DNA from: an uncultured Verrucomicrobiales bacterium
GTDB taxonomy: Bacteria > Verrucomicrobiota > Verrucomicrobiia > Verrucomicrobiales > DEV007
Assembly (NCBI GenBank): GCA_937893785.1
Contig: CALCSP010000721.1
Span: 1-23,736, forward strand
DNA length: 23,736 nt
Reading direction: 5' to 3'
The position numbers and the translations under genes were made by a program. Positions within the stretch are counted from its first letter, which is position 1; the number at the start of each line of letters is the position of its first letter. This document shows, piece after piece, positions 9,057 to 16,700 of this stretch. The notes beneath the pieces are model-generated. The model searched no databases, was not told where the DNA came from, and saw only the letters and a list, made by a program, of their open reading frames with translations.

Positions 9057-9104
9057 GAGTATCATGTTTTTAAGAAAGCAATGACTAGAACTTGGCTGAT
9101 ACTC
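9057..9104. repeat. Inverted repeat upstream of the acetylesterase gene
   Basis: Perfect 8-bp arms, GAGTATCA (9057-9064) and TGATACTC (9097-9104), are separated by 32 bases in the 123-base gap between the BamE-like gene and the acetylesterase gene. One arm ends 3 bases before the acetylesterase start. It could form a leader hairpin or be an operator; chance is not excluded. Confidence 0.4.
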
Positions 9105-9177
9105 ATTTTTGCGGAGCGCTGCGGCAGCCGATTTATCCTGGGTCAAAAAAATTGCCATTATGGCTATGCTTAAGGAC

Positions 9178-9915
9178 CTAGAATAACTCAATGGGTATAG
9201 GTACGATCTTTGCCCCTCCACCACCCAGTGGATTTCCTTCCGTTTCTTCAATGCTTTCCACGACCTCGTTTTTGAAGGTTACCGACAGCTTTCCGCTTTC
9301 CACTTTGATGTAGTATTTTTGTCTGACCAGGTTGCCATAAGCGTCACGCCTCATTTGATATTGGGGTACCCTTTCGAAGGTGACATAATCATAAACATCC
9401 TTCCTTCCACCCTTGTCGAGTTTGGAATGTTTTCTTCCAGGTTTACCCAGAGAAGCGATCACTTCCTCAGTGGTCATTCCCAGTGCGATTTGATGATTAT
9501 TGATCAGATCCTCGACTACCTTTTGCCGCTCATAAAGTGCGCGAAGGTTTGCGACAAACTCTTTGTCCAGCGATGCCAGAGAAGAAGGAAATACCCAGCC
9601 CTTTACCTGCCCATGGAGTGCCATGCCCCGGATCATGTATTGTTTGTCGGTCATGGCCAGAACCGTTACTTTTCTGGATTTCTTAAGCACCCCGAGGGCC
9701 CGTTTGCGTTGGGCAGTTGCGTAGATAGGATCCTGCCTGATAGCCAACAATTCTACCCTCTTATCCGTAAAGTCTTCGAAGTAAATGGCGCCCGGTTCCC
9801 GGCTAAGCGCACTCTTACCGCGTTGCGTCGAGGCGACAGCCTCGCTTGACATGGCGCTGATTACCAATATGCCGCTAAGTGCATAAGTTATAGTCCGTGA
9901 GGGATTGAGCTTCAT
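9178..9915 (-). CDS. Secreted protein with SH3-like and SmpA/BamE-like segments
   Basis: A protein of about 245 residues, counted from ATG 9915, which gives a signal peptide (MKLNPSRTITYALSG, cleavage after AVAS). An upstream in-frame start at 9954 would put 13 extra residues before it. I do not recognise a named family. An N-terminal stretch (VTVLAMTDKQYMIRG, followed by GQVKGWV) reads like a bacterial SH3-type fold. Further on, LGMTTEEVIASLGKPGR is very close to the pattern of SmpA/BamE-like domains, followed by beta strands ending VTFKNEVVESIEE. The C-terminus is a glycine-rich GNPLGGGGAK tail. It probably acts in the periplasm or at the cell wall. It is transcribed divergently from hemL across 102 bases, and lies 123 bases before the acetylesterase gene in the same direction, so it may or may not belong to that operon. 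Confidence 0.75.
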   Translation of the reverse strand: MKLNPSRTITYALSGILVISAMSSEAVASTQRGKSALSREPGAIYFEDFTDKRVELLAIRQDPIYATAQRKRALGVLKKSRKVTVLAMTDKQYMIRGMALHGQVKGWVFPSSLASLDKEFVANLRALYERQKVVEDLINNHQIALGMTTEEVIASLGKPGRKHSKLDKGGRKDVYDYVTFERVPQYQMRRDAYGNLVRQKYYIKVESGKLSVTFKNEVVESIEETEGNPLGGGGAKIVPIPIELF

Positions 9916-10017
9916 TAATTTACAAAGCTTAACGGACTCTGTCACTGAATGCAACGTATCACCGATTTTACCAGAGCTTGCGATAACTTAATGTCAGGAC
10001 GAATTTAAGAAGCGTTT

Positions 10018-11313
10018 ATGTCTGCCCATTCCATTTCCTCCAAATTGTATAAGAATGCCTGTGAGATTATCCCCGGCGGGGTGAATTCTCCAGTAAGAGC
10101 CTTCCGCAATGTGGACGGCGAACCATTTTTCGTTCGGGCGGCAAAGGGGTGCAGGATATGGGATGTTGATGATAATGAACTCATTGACTACGTGGGCACT
10201 TGGGGGCCAGCCATTCTCGGTCACGCTCCGATTCCCGTGATAGAGGCGGTTTCCGAGGCGGCAAAGCGTGGAGTTAGCTTTGGCACACCCAATCCCTTTG
10301 AAATCGAGATGGCGAGGTTAATTGTGGAATGGGTTCCTTCCGTTGAGAAAGTTCGCATGGTGAACAGCGGCACGGAGGCCACTATGTCAGCGATTCGCCT
10401 AGCACGCGGATTTACCGGACGCGACAAGGTAATTAAATTTGAGGGTTGCTATCATGGGCATGTTGACTCTCTGCTAGTGGCTGCCGGAAGTGGAGCACTT
10501 ACACACGGTGAACCTGACAGTGCTGGTATACCCCGGTCTTTTGCTGCCGAAACCATCACGCTTCCTTTTAATGATCCTGAGAGTGTAGAAAAGGCATTTA
10601 TGGCCGATGGCGATGATATAGCTGCAGTTATTCTCGAGCCGATTCCGGCCAACGCGGGACTTTTTTTTCCACGTGATGGTTATCTTGAATTCTTGCGTGA
10701 TATTACTCAAAGGCATGGAGCATTGCTAATATTTGATGAGGTGATGACCGGATTCCGAGTTGCCAAGGGCGGTGTACAGCAACTCTATGGGATCTCTCCT
10801 GATCTCACTGCGCTTGGTAAGGTAATTGGTGGCGGCTTGCCTGTGGGGGCCTTTGGCGGTCGTGCTGAGATTATGAATCAACTTGCCCCTGACGGACCTG
10901 TCTACCAGGCGGGTACGCTTTCGGGTAATCCTCTTGCCCTAGCTGCAGGATTGGCCCAGTTGCATGAGATGGAAAAGCAGAGGGGTTGGCAGCGGCTAGA
11001 AGAAATTGGCTCCGCTTTTGAAAGTGGGGTTCGGGATGCCATGGCTCAGGCAGGCAGTGATTTCACTTTCCACAGGGTAGGTTCAATGTTTTGCCTGTTC
11101 TTTACGGGCGAAGAGGTTTTTGATCTGGAAAGCGCCAAGGTTGCCGCCAATGGTGGATCTTTTAAGAAATTCTTTCAATACTGCTTGGAGAATGGCGTAT
11201 TTTTGGCTCCATCTCCTTACGAAACGGGCTTTATCAGTATGGCACATGCTCAGGAGGATATTGATCGTAGCGTGCAGGTAATTGGCGAAGCTTTTGCCGA
11301 AATCCGGGGTTAG
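10018..11313 (+). CDS. hemL: Glutamate-1-semialdehyde 2,1-aminomutase
   Basis: A 431-residue cytoplasmic PLP enzyme that converts glutamate-1-semialdehyde to 5-aminolevulinate in the C5 heme pathway. The length is normal for the family. Visible features are IPGGVNSPVRAF (18-29), the NSGTEA phosphate/PLP region (116-121), CYHGHVDS (144-151), IFDEVMTGFR (238-247) with Asp240 holding the pyridine nitrogen, and LGKVIGGGLPVGAFGG (266-281) with the Schiff-base Lys268. The start has a weak AAGAAG ribosome site. The two lipoprotein genes downstream begin 49 bases later and could share its transcript. Heme synthesis fits the several c-type-cytochrome-like proteins in this window, but that link is only contextual. 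Confidence 0.97.
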   Translation: MSAHSISSKLYKNACEIIPGGVNSPVRAFRNVDGEPFFVRAAKGCRIWDVDDNELIDYVGTWGPAILGHAPIPVIEAVSEAAKRGVSFGTPNPFEIEMARLIVEWVPSVEKVRMVNSGTEATMSAIRLARGFTGRDKVIKFEGCYHGHVDSLLVAAGSGALTHGEPDSAGIPRSFAAETITLPFNDPESVEKAFMADGDDIAAVILEPIPANAGLFFPRDGYLEFLRDITQRHGALLIFDEVMTGFRVAKGGVQQLYGISPDLTALGKVIGGGLPVGAFGGRAEIMNQLAPDGPVYQAGTLSGNPLALAAGLAQLHEMEKQRGWQRLEEIGSAFESGVRDAMAQAGSDFTFHRVGSMFCLFFTGEEVFDLESAKVAANGGSFKKFFQYCLENGVFLAPSPYETGFISMAHAQEDIDRSVQVIGEAFAEIRG

Positions 11314-11362
11314 GTTTTAAACTTCCCCCAGTGGCTGGGTGAGGTTATCGTGCAAACTTGAA

Positions 11363-12088
11363 ATGAATCGATTTGTCTTTTCCCTGCTTATTTCGTTCCC
11401 CGTTTTTGTAGCTTGTAACCAACAGGGGGAGAAGCCGCCGTTGAAGGACCAGCAAACTGAGGCTGTAGAGCAAAAAACGAAAATTTTTGACGGCAAATCG
11501 TTGGAAGGTTGGAAGGTGTGTGACTATGTCGCTGGGGGTGAGGTTAGCGTTGACGAAAAAACCGGGATTTTACGCATTAACCGCGGGGAGATTCTCAGCG
11601 GCGTACGGCGACCCGATTATGAAAAAGAGAAGCTTCCTAAGTTAAATTATGAAGTGACAATGGAGGCGCGTCGTGTCGAGGGAGATGATTTTTTCTACTG
11701 TCTGACATTTCCCTATAGAGATACGCATGCCACTTTTGTGCTTGGTGGATGGGGCGGAGCCGTATGTGGAATTTCAAGCATCGATTATATGGACGCTATG
11801 GATAATTCAACCATGACTGCCAGAGAGTTTGTCGAGGGGCAGTGGTATAAGATTCGCCTGATGGTAAGTGATAACCGCTTTCAGGGGTTTGTTGATGGAG
11901 ACCGTATCGTGAATGTGGGCATCAAGGACCGAAAGGTTGGCATGAGGTTTGGTGAGATTGAGGAGTCTGTTCCCTTTGCTATCTCGACTTTTAGAACGAC
12001 CGGTGAATACCGCAATATTGAGATTCGCGACTTGAATGAATCCGAAATTGCAGCGGCCAGAAAGCTTGATGAAGAGGATGAGTTTTAG
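11363..12088 (+). CDS. DUF1080-like (3-keto-disaccharide hydrolase fold) lipoprotein
   Basis: A predicted lipoprotein of 241 residues. ATG 11363 gives a short signal ending FVAC, with lipidated Cys18; a GTG 24 bases upstream would add a charged extension and is less likely. The mature part opens with KIFDGKSLEGWKV, the classic start of the DUF1080 (PF06439) jelly-roll family. It continues with FFYCLTFPYRD, GGWGGAVCGISSID, and a WYKIRLMV segment followed by FQGFVDGDRIV, all typical of this concanavalin-like fold. Some DUF1080 proteins hydrolyse 3-keto-disaccharides while others are thought only to bind glycans; activity here is not shown. The C-terminus is acidic (ARKLDEEDEF) and overlaps the next gene, so the two are translationally coupled. 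Confidence 0.85.
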   Translation: MNRFVFSLLISFPVFVACNQQGEKPPLKDQQTEAVEQKTKIFDGKSLEGWKVCDYVAGGEVSVDEKTGILRINRGEILSGVRRPDYEKEKLPKLNYEVTMEARRVEGDDFFYCLTFPYRDTHATFVLGGWGGAVCGISSIDYMDAMDNSTMTAREFVEGQWYKIRLMVSDNRFQGFVDGDRIVNVGIKDRKVGMRFGEIEESVPFAISTFRTTGEYRNIEIRDLNESEIAAARKLDEEDEF

Positions 12089-12614
12089 TCGCTGCGTTCT
12101 TGCAACGCTTTTTTTCGTCATCAGTTTTTTTCAGGGTTGCAAGACACCCGAGCCACGTGACCCTCGTCAGTCCATACCTAAGGACAAGGAGTATTATAAT
12201 GAGGCGCTGGGATTCAGTTTGAGTTACCCGAACCTGTTAAACCTGAGGGTTGAAGAAAAGGAGGGGGCTGATATCTCAGGAATTATTCTGAAGCTGCAAT
12301 ATCCTGGTAATGACTTCACTGTTTTCGAACTGATCACGCGGCCTGTTGGCTGGAGGGAGGGCTTGCGCAAGCATGTTGTAGAAGGAAGCGAAAGTAGGAA
12401 GGAAATCGATGGGCTGGAGGCTGAAGGGTTTGATATCCGGTTGCCCGTTGATGGCGAGGTCAAAAGAAAGCGAGTGATCTTGGAGCATATGTCTATGCTT
12501 TATGTCTTTACGGGCAGGGGTAAGACATTTGATGAAATTCTCCAATCCTTTGCCTTTATTGACAACGAAAAGGAAAAGCAAGCCGGCCGGCATCCCGGGG
12601 ACGCAAGCCGGTAG
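12069..12614 (+). CDS. Hypothetical lipoprotein, PsbP/DcrB-like pattern
   Basis: A predicted lipoprotein of 181 residues if it starts at ATG 12069, with the lipobox FQGC and lipidated Cys24. ATG 12078 (three residues later, with GAGG directly before it) is a real alternative. Both overlap the end of the DUF1080-like gene. The mature part begins with YYNEALGFSLSYPNLLNLRV, a pattern common in PsbP-, DcrB- and similar small lipoproteins where a beta strand reads 'GFSLSYP'. I cannot name the family with confidence. The C-terminus is charged (NEKEKQAGRHPGDASR). It is the last gene of the rightward hemL group and converges with the LamG-like gene 33 bases away. No clear terminator is seen between them, only a GC-rich stretch over the stop codon. 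Confidence 0.7.
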   Translation: MKRMSFSRCVLATLFFVISFFQGCKTPEPRDPRQSIPKDKEYYNEALGFSLSYPNLLNLRVEEKEGADISGIILKLQYPGNDFTVFELITRPVGWREGLRKHVVEGSESRKEIDGLEAEGFDIRLPVDGEVKRKRVILEHMSMLYVFTGRGKTFDEILQSFAFIDNEKEKQAGRHPGDASR

Positions 12615-12647
12615 GACTTTTCTAAGCTGCCGATTTTTCGTGGCCGT

Positions 12648-13571
12648 TTACTGCTTCCTGATACGGAAAAACAACTTTGAGCCTGCAACAAAGGGTATTT
12701 GGGCTGTCGTCCGATCACTGCCGGTGGATCCTTCAATGCCGTCATCAACTTCAATCCATTCCTTGAGGTTTGTGCTTTGATCAATAGCATAAAAACTTCC
12801 CGGCTTGCTTAAGAAATCGATGAGTAGATTGCCGTCTTCTACACGTGCGCCGATGGTACCGAATTGGTACGGCTCTTCAGCCCCTGCTGCATAGTTGTCG
12901 AAGGTAGCGTCAATGGGACTGTTGCCACCAGTACTAAAGTCAAAGGCCAATAATCCTGCAACGCCCTGAGAAAAACTGTTATCAGTGCCAGAAGACTCGG
13001 CTAAAAGCAGATTAGGTTCGGATAAGCTGTAGGCACGACCTGTAAGTAGATTGCCCTGACCAATAAACACAAGGCGGACACCTTCACTAGGTTGTGGTTG
13101 TATTGTGAGTGGTGGGTCATCTCCGATATAACCATCTGGTTGCTCACCAACGAGGCGTGTAATTTGGATATCGTTTTCCTGTGGCTGAAAACTTAGAAGG
13201 TATCCTTGGGCATTTCCTAAAGAAGGGTTTGGTTGAATTCGCGCAAGAATGCCGATGGCTTGCCTTTGGGATGGATCCCAGTCAACGATATCCGCGCTGA
13301 TCCAGAAGTCGGAGTAGATGTCAGGACGGAATACAGCCCCCCGTGATGGTCCAAGTTGAGGATTTAGGTTTTGACCGGAAGCTTTTATATTAAGAGCCTT
13401 TGAAGAAGCATCAAATGTCACCCAATTTGATCCGATTACTGAGGAAATTGGGTCAAATCGTTGCCAACCATTATCATTCCCATCATCAAAATTGTCTATT
13501 TGGGCGGTGCCAATTTCATGAAATGTTAGAGAGAGCAGAGCGGTCAGAAAAGAGAGTATCATTGGCTTCAT
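12648..13571 (-). CDS. Secreted LamG/concanavalin-like protein with C-terminal PVC module
   Basis: A 307-residue exported protein with a signal peptide (about 1-23, TAQ cleavage site). The mature N-terminus, FDDGNDNGWQRFDP, then WISADIVDWD and a final ATFDNYAAG, follow the layout of laminin-G/concanavalin-like beta-sandwich domains that bind or decorate glycans. No catalytic residues stand out. The last 62 residues (about 246-307) are a separate module, with PGSFYAIDQSTNLKEW and a terminal FFRIRKQ. It matches the module ending the serine hydrolase at 5963-7372. It is probably monocistronic: it converges with the lipoprotein gene on one side and lies 68 bases from the CAP-domain gene on the other. 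A 7-bp inverted repeat abuts the start codon. Confidence 0.75.
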   Translation of the reverse strand: MKPMILSFLTALLSLTFHEIGTAQIDNFDDGNDNGWQRFDPISSVIGSNWVTFDASSKALNIKASGQNLNPQLGPSRGAVFRPDIYSDFWISADIVDWDPSQRQAIGILARIQPNPSLGNAQGYLLSFQPQENDIQITRLVGEQPDGYIGDDPPLTIQPQPSEGVRLVFIGQGNLLTGRAYSLSEPNLLLAESSGTDNSFSQGVAGLLAFDFSTGGNSPIDATFDNYAAGAEEPYQFGTIGARVEDGNLLIDFLSKPGSFYAIDQSTNLKEWIEVDDGIEGSTGSDRTTAQIPFVAGSKLFFRIRKQ

Positions 13572-13600
13572 ATGCCTATGATAATTAGCAAGGTAGGCAT
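13572..13600. repeat. Inverted repeat abutting a start codon
   Basis: Perfect 7-bp arms, ATGCCTA (13572-13578) and TAGGCAT (13594-13600), flank a 15-base AT-rich spacer. The first arm touches the ATG of the LamG-like gene. In the mRNA it could hide the start region; as DNA it could be an operator. Short arms make chance possible. Confidence 0.35.
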
Positions 13601-13639
13601 TTGACCAGTTTTTTTTTGAGTGCCCATGTGCCCGGGCGA

Positions 13640-14710
13640 TTAATTCCCGAACATTTGCGTCCAGTCTTTGCTATGCACGCCCATGCCGACCCGGCGGTTA
13701 CTCGGACTTAGCATATTGCGGTGATGCCCGGGACTATACCACCAGGCTCTATTGGCAGCGTGACCTTTTTCATTGCCTGAATAAATGTTTTCCGCCTTTG
13801 CCGTGGTGCCTTCCAGCTTAGCGCGAATCCATGGGGTTTTCTTTCCCGGCACAGGGGAAGTATGGGAAAAGAAATCTTTTTCATGCATGTCACGTGAGTG
13901 ATCTCTTGCTGCTTTGCAGAGCCTTGGGTCGATCACGCAGGGAGCAAGCCCGATGAGCATGCGATAACGATTCATATCGCGGATTGCCTCAACTTCAGCG
14001 AAAGGAAGAGTCGTTGCCAGTTTCGTGTTGTAGCGCAGTGTGGCAAGGTAATCTCCGGGCATGCCAAGCGCGCTCTGGGCAGTTTGTTCCTCAAATGCGA
14101 TGATTTGCTCGAGGCCAAAAGGCCGAGCTTCGTCTTCAAGGAGAAGTAACTGGGAAATGCACAGGCTTCGCTGTTTGCCAAATTCGATCATCTCGACACG
14201 CTTCTTCTCTAGTGCAGGGTTGACTGCTAAGATTTCCTTCAGGGTGAGGAATTTCAGTTGTTTTAGTCGTTCCAGAGCCGGGTCGCCGGTCTGTTGAATC
14301 TGGGCTTTTGTCAGCCTGTCACCAAGTTCCCGAAGTGAGCGCACTTCTTGTTCCAGTTTCAGGATTTCCTGTCTAGCGGAACCAGTTGATTTTGATGCAG
14401 CGACTTTCTTGGCTGCAGATGTAAACAATTTTCTGTAATCGTTCCATAGCGGTTGCAACTGCCGATCGAGTAGCTCAAACATTTTTTTTGTACTGGCTCG
14501 GCCAATTTCAGCGATTTGCCTGATGATCTTCGTGCGCTCGGTGGGGTTATCAGCATGTACCTTGAGTTGTTGGAAGAGTTCCGATGCTTTCTTGCGTTCA
14601 GATTCGCTTAACTTGTCCGGATCGACAGGCTTGAGTTTTGGCCTAAGCGGTCCACCCAAAGAGGCGCAAAGAGCGGTGAGTTGGAATGCGATAAGAAGCC
14701 AGCGTAACAT
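13640..14710 (-). CDS. Secreted CAP-domain (SCP/PR1) protein
   Basis: A 356-residue exported protein whose C-terminal third is a CAP domain (PF00188). ATG 14710 gives a clean signal peptide; ORF extension to 14752 or 14764 only adds residues that spoil it. Residues 30-235 are lysine- and glutamate-rich and mostly helical, with probable coiled-coil stretches (for example 110-135), and have no recognised domain. The CAP part (about 240-356) has all family marks: DHSRDMHEKDFFSH (270-283) with His271, AENIY (306-310) with Glu307, and SPGHHRNML (326-334). These residues form the conserved His/Glu cluster. Bacterial CAP proteins are of mostly unknown function. The gene lies 131 bases downstream of the thioredoxin-like gene on the same strand. 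The protein stops soon after VGMG, slightly shorter than many CAP domains. Confidence 0.88.
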   Translation of the reverse strand: MLRWLLIAFQLTALCASLGGPLRPKLKPVDPDKLSESERKKASELFQQLKVHADNPTERTKIIRQIAEIGRASTKKMFELLDRQLQPLWNDYRKLFTSAAKKVAASKSTGSARQEILKLEQEVRSLRELGDRLTKAQIQQTGDPALERLKQLKFLTLKEILAVNPALEKKRVEMIEFGKQRSLCISQLLLLEDEARPFGLEQIIAFEEQTAQSALGMPGDYLATLRYNTKLATTLPFAEVEAIRDMNRYRMLIGLAPCVIDPRLCKAARDHSRDMHEKDFFSHTSPVPGKKTPWIRAKLEGTTAKAENIYSGNEKGHAANRAWWYSPGHHRNMLSPSNRRVGMGVHSKDWTQMFGN

Positions 14711-14841
14711 TATTGGGGAGCGGATTATATTCCGGGAAGCGGGGTGTTCCATCTTTAAATCCATCCAAGTGGCCTTTATCGGCTTAGGCTCTAATGAACG
14801 GATATCAGTGCAGTTTTATCGTATATACTGACTGTAGATTG

Positions 14842-16155
14842 TTATTGTGGGTTGGCACTGATCCAATAACCAACGGCGCCGGAGATATTCAGCCAACGGC
14901 CTGCCGGGAGGTGAGCGGCAGGGTTTTTAGCTGCTTCAGGACTTACCCTGCTGCCGGGTCCTCCCCACTTGAGTTGCTCATTGCCATGGGCAGAAAGAAT
15001 GATTTCCCGCACGCCTTTATATTCCGCTTCCAAGTCAATGTAACCATGCCATTTGAGATCAACAAGATGGGTCCATTTACGGCCTCTATCAGCAGCTATT
15101 CCTTCACGGTTTTTTGCGCTTACTTTCGAGACCCCCGAGATAGTTAGCCGAGTGGTGTCATTTGTTTCTGCCCAGAACTCTATGGATTGTGATAGAAGTT
15201 CAGCCCGGACGCTGTCGCCGCCGAGGGGGTTGACGTCCAGCATGCCGAGGTAGGCATTCGCGACAAATTCCCGCGCAAGAGATGCCGGAAGTCGAAAACG
15301 TCCATTTGCATTTCGCGCTGCCTGCAAAAGCTCGCTTTGCATTTTAGCGGTTATCTCAAGAACATCCTCAATGTAATTGTCCTGGCTTCTTGTGCTTTGA
15401 AGGGGGTGGCCCTTACTATCAAAAGCACGCCCCACAATGGTGCCTTTCAAGGATCCCTTGGCTTGCCTCAGTTCTCCCGGGCATTGTTCTCCTTTGCGAT
15501 GTCTTTTGGGGATTTGTAATAATTGTCCATTGCCTAAAACATCCTGCATCTTAACACTTGGGAATCGCCTGAAGCGTTCCGCATCCAGGTCGCCCTTTGG
15601 GGCATTAGCAAACCTCTTTTTGGCATGGGAAAGGTATTGCAATATACTTTCTTGATTATCGAATGACAGGGACCATGTGATGACCTTGCCGGCAGAGTTC
15701 ATTGTGCAGATACCCTGTGGCGCTGGTCGAGTACGCAATAGTTCTTTGTAGATTTCTCCTTCCTTACCTGCCGGAGGATTCTGGACATTGGCGGCCTTTA
15801 GTGCCACAGGAATGAAGTCTGTTTTGATACGTTTGATAACTGCGGGATTGGAAAATACCACCTCACGGGCAGCACCGGCAAACACTCAACATCGTTTGTC
15901 GTCAATTGGCAGATCAATAAAGATCCACAGGATCAACGGCTTGTTTTTTTTGCGCGATGCCCGCAAGGCTTCAAGCAGGCAGGTTTTCCATTCAATGTTG
16001 CGCCATGCCACATTTGGCAAGCGCATGTCTTGCCATTCTTTTTTCAGTTCCTTGTAGCTTGGATTTTGAGCGGATTCACCCAAGTTTTCTGCCCCTGCGG
16101 CTAAACCGCTGAAACATATCAGAGCTGTTGTGAGTATGAATTTAGGTCGAAGCAT
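14842..16155 (-). CDS. Candidate selenoprotein: secreted thioredoxin-like protein with Cys-Sec (in-frame TGA)
   Basis: One open frame of 437 codons, interrupted only by a TGA at 15888-15886. Residues 1-22 form a signal peptide. WKTCLLEALRASRKKNKPLI leads into the strand LILWIFID, then DDKRC-TGA, then VFAGAAREVVFSNP followed by an IKTDFIPVAL strand. This is the order of a thioredoxin-like domain, with the TGA exactly where the redox motif at the helix start belongs, giving Cys89-Sec90. The roughly 250-residue C-terminal part is of unknown family. If TGA were a stop, the 89-residue product would lack most of the fold. A GTG follows directly and could restart, but the second half would have neither a signal nor its first strand. 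A SECIS-like hairpin lies at 15856-15874. It is 16 bases downstream of an OsmC gene. Alternatives are a nonsense mutation of a Cys or Trp codon, or a read error; selA, selB and selC are not in this window. Confidence 0.6.
15856..15888 (-). promoter_or_regulatory. SECIS-like hairpin next to the in-frame TGA
   Basis: Starting 12 bases after the TGA, the transcript can pair UGCUGCC (15874-15868) with GGUGGUA (15862-15856), seven pairs including three G-U, leaving a five-base loop CGUGA. Bacterial SECIS elements lie inside the coding region right after the UGA and carry a small apical loop with G and U. Distance and loop size agree, but sequence rules are loose, so this is supporting evidence only. 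Confidence 0.35.
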
Positions 16156-16171
16156 ATCAATTTGCTGGGAT

Positions 16172-16618
16172 TTAATGAATGACCCTAATATCTGTTTTCA
16201 CCGACCTAGCCAGAAAGCATTCTTGGTGGGCGGTTTCATGAAGTTTTTGTAGCTTGGATTCATCCAAGGCCGTCTGATCATTGAAAGTAACAACAGGATG
16301 AAGTTCCACCCTTGCCAGCCATGGTTTACCGTCGTCTGCTTTGTCGAGAAAACCGACTGCTTTGTCAGTATAAGTTTCGACGGCAATACCCTGCATTGAG
16401 CAGATCGCAAGAAAGGTCAGAGCATGACAGCTGGCTAGTGATGCAACATAAGCCTGCTCGGGATCTACCAGTTCCTTAGTGCCCATAAACTCAGGTGCTG
16501 CAGAGGCATTAAGAATTGCTCCGTTGCCAAAATCCCAGCGGTGATCTCGCTGAAAATTCTTGTAGGTGAATTCTCCGCCAGCGTGTTGCCAAGTGAGTGT
16601 AACTCGGTGTTCAGACAT
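16172..16618 (-). CDS. OsmC-family peroxiredoxin
   Basis: A 148-residue cytoplasmic protein of the OsmC/Ohr family (PF02566), which reduces organic hydroperoxides with a pair of cysteines. The first cysteine is in SLASCHALTFLA (60-71, Cys64) and the second in AHQECFLARSVKT (130-142, Cys134), matching the family spacing; Cys73 is extra. The length is typical and no signal peptide is present. The start ATG 16618 opens directly into the family N-terminus. It is the first gene of a leftward pair: the thioredoxin-like TGA-containing gene begins 16 bases after its stop. Divergent from the riboflavin-kinase-like gene across 82 bases. Both cysteines are coded by ordinary Cys codons, so this gene itself is not a selenoprotein. 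Confidence 0.92.
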   Translation of the reverse strand: MSEHRVTLTWQHAGGEFTYKNFQRDHRWDFGNGAILNASAAPEFMGTKELVDPEQAYVASLASCHALTFLAICSMQGIAVETYTDKAVGFLDKADDGKPWLARVELHPVVTFNDQTALDESKLQKLHETAHQECFLARSVKTDIRVIH

Positions 16619-16700
16619 GGGGCAGCATAGGTAAACCGAATTGTTCTAAAGGTCAGGTTTTTTTCATAGATATATCAATGTTTGCCGGGATGTTAGTGCC

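Noticed and set aside
9319..9849. 176-codon open frame on the plus strand
   Set aside because: It is antisense to the BamE-like gene and shows no signal, domain or codon pattern of its own.
12578..12611. Direct repeat GCAAGCCGG (12578-12586 and 12603-12611)
   Set aside because: Nine bases, GC-rich, at the end of a coding region; no sign of a mobile element or recombination site.
14842..15885. Separate 347-residue gene starting at GTG 15885
   Set aside because: It would begin in the middle of a thioredoxin-like fold, without a signal peptide or first strand, directly at the TGA; treated as the continuation of 16155.
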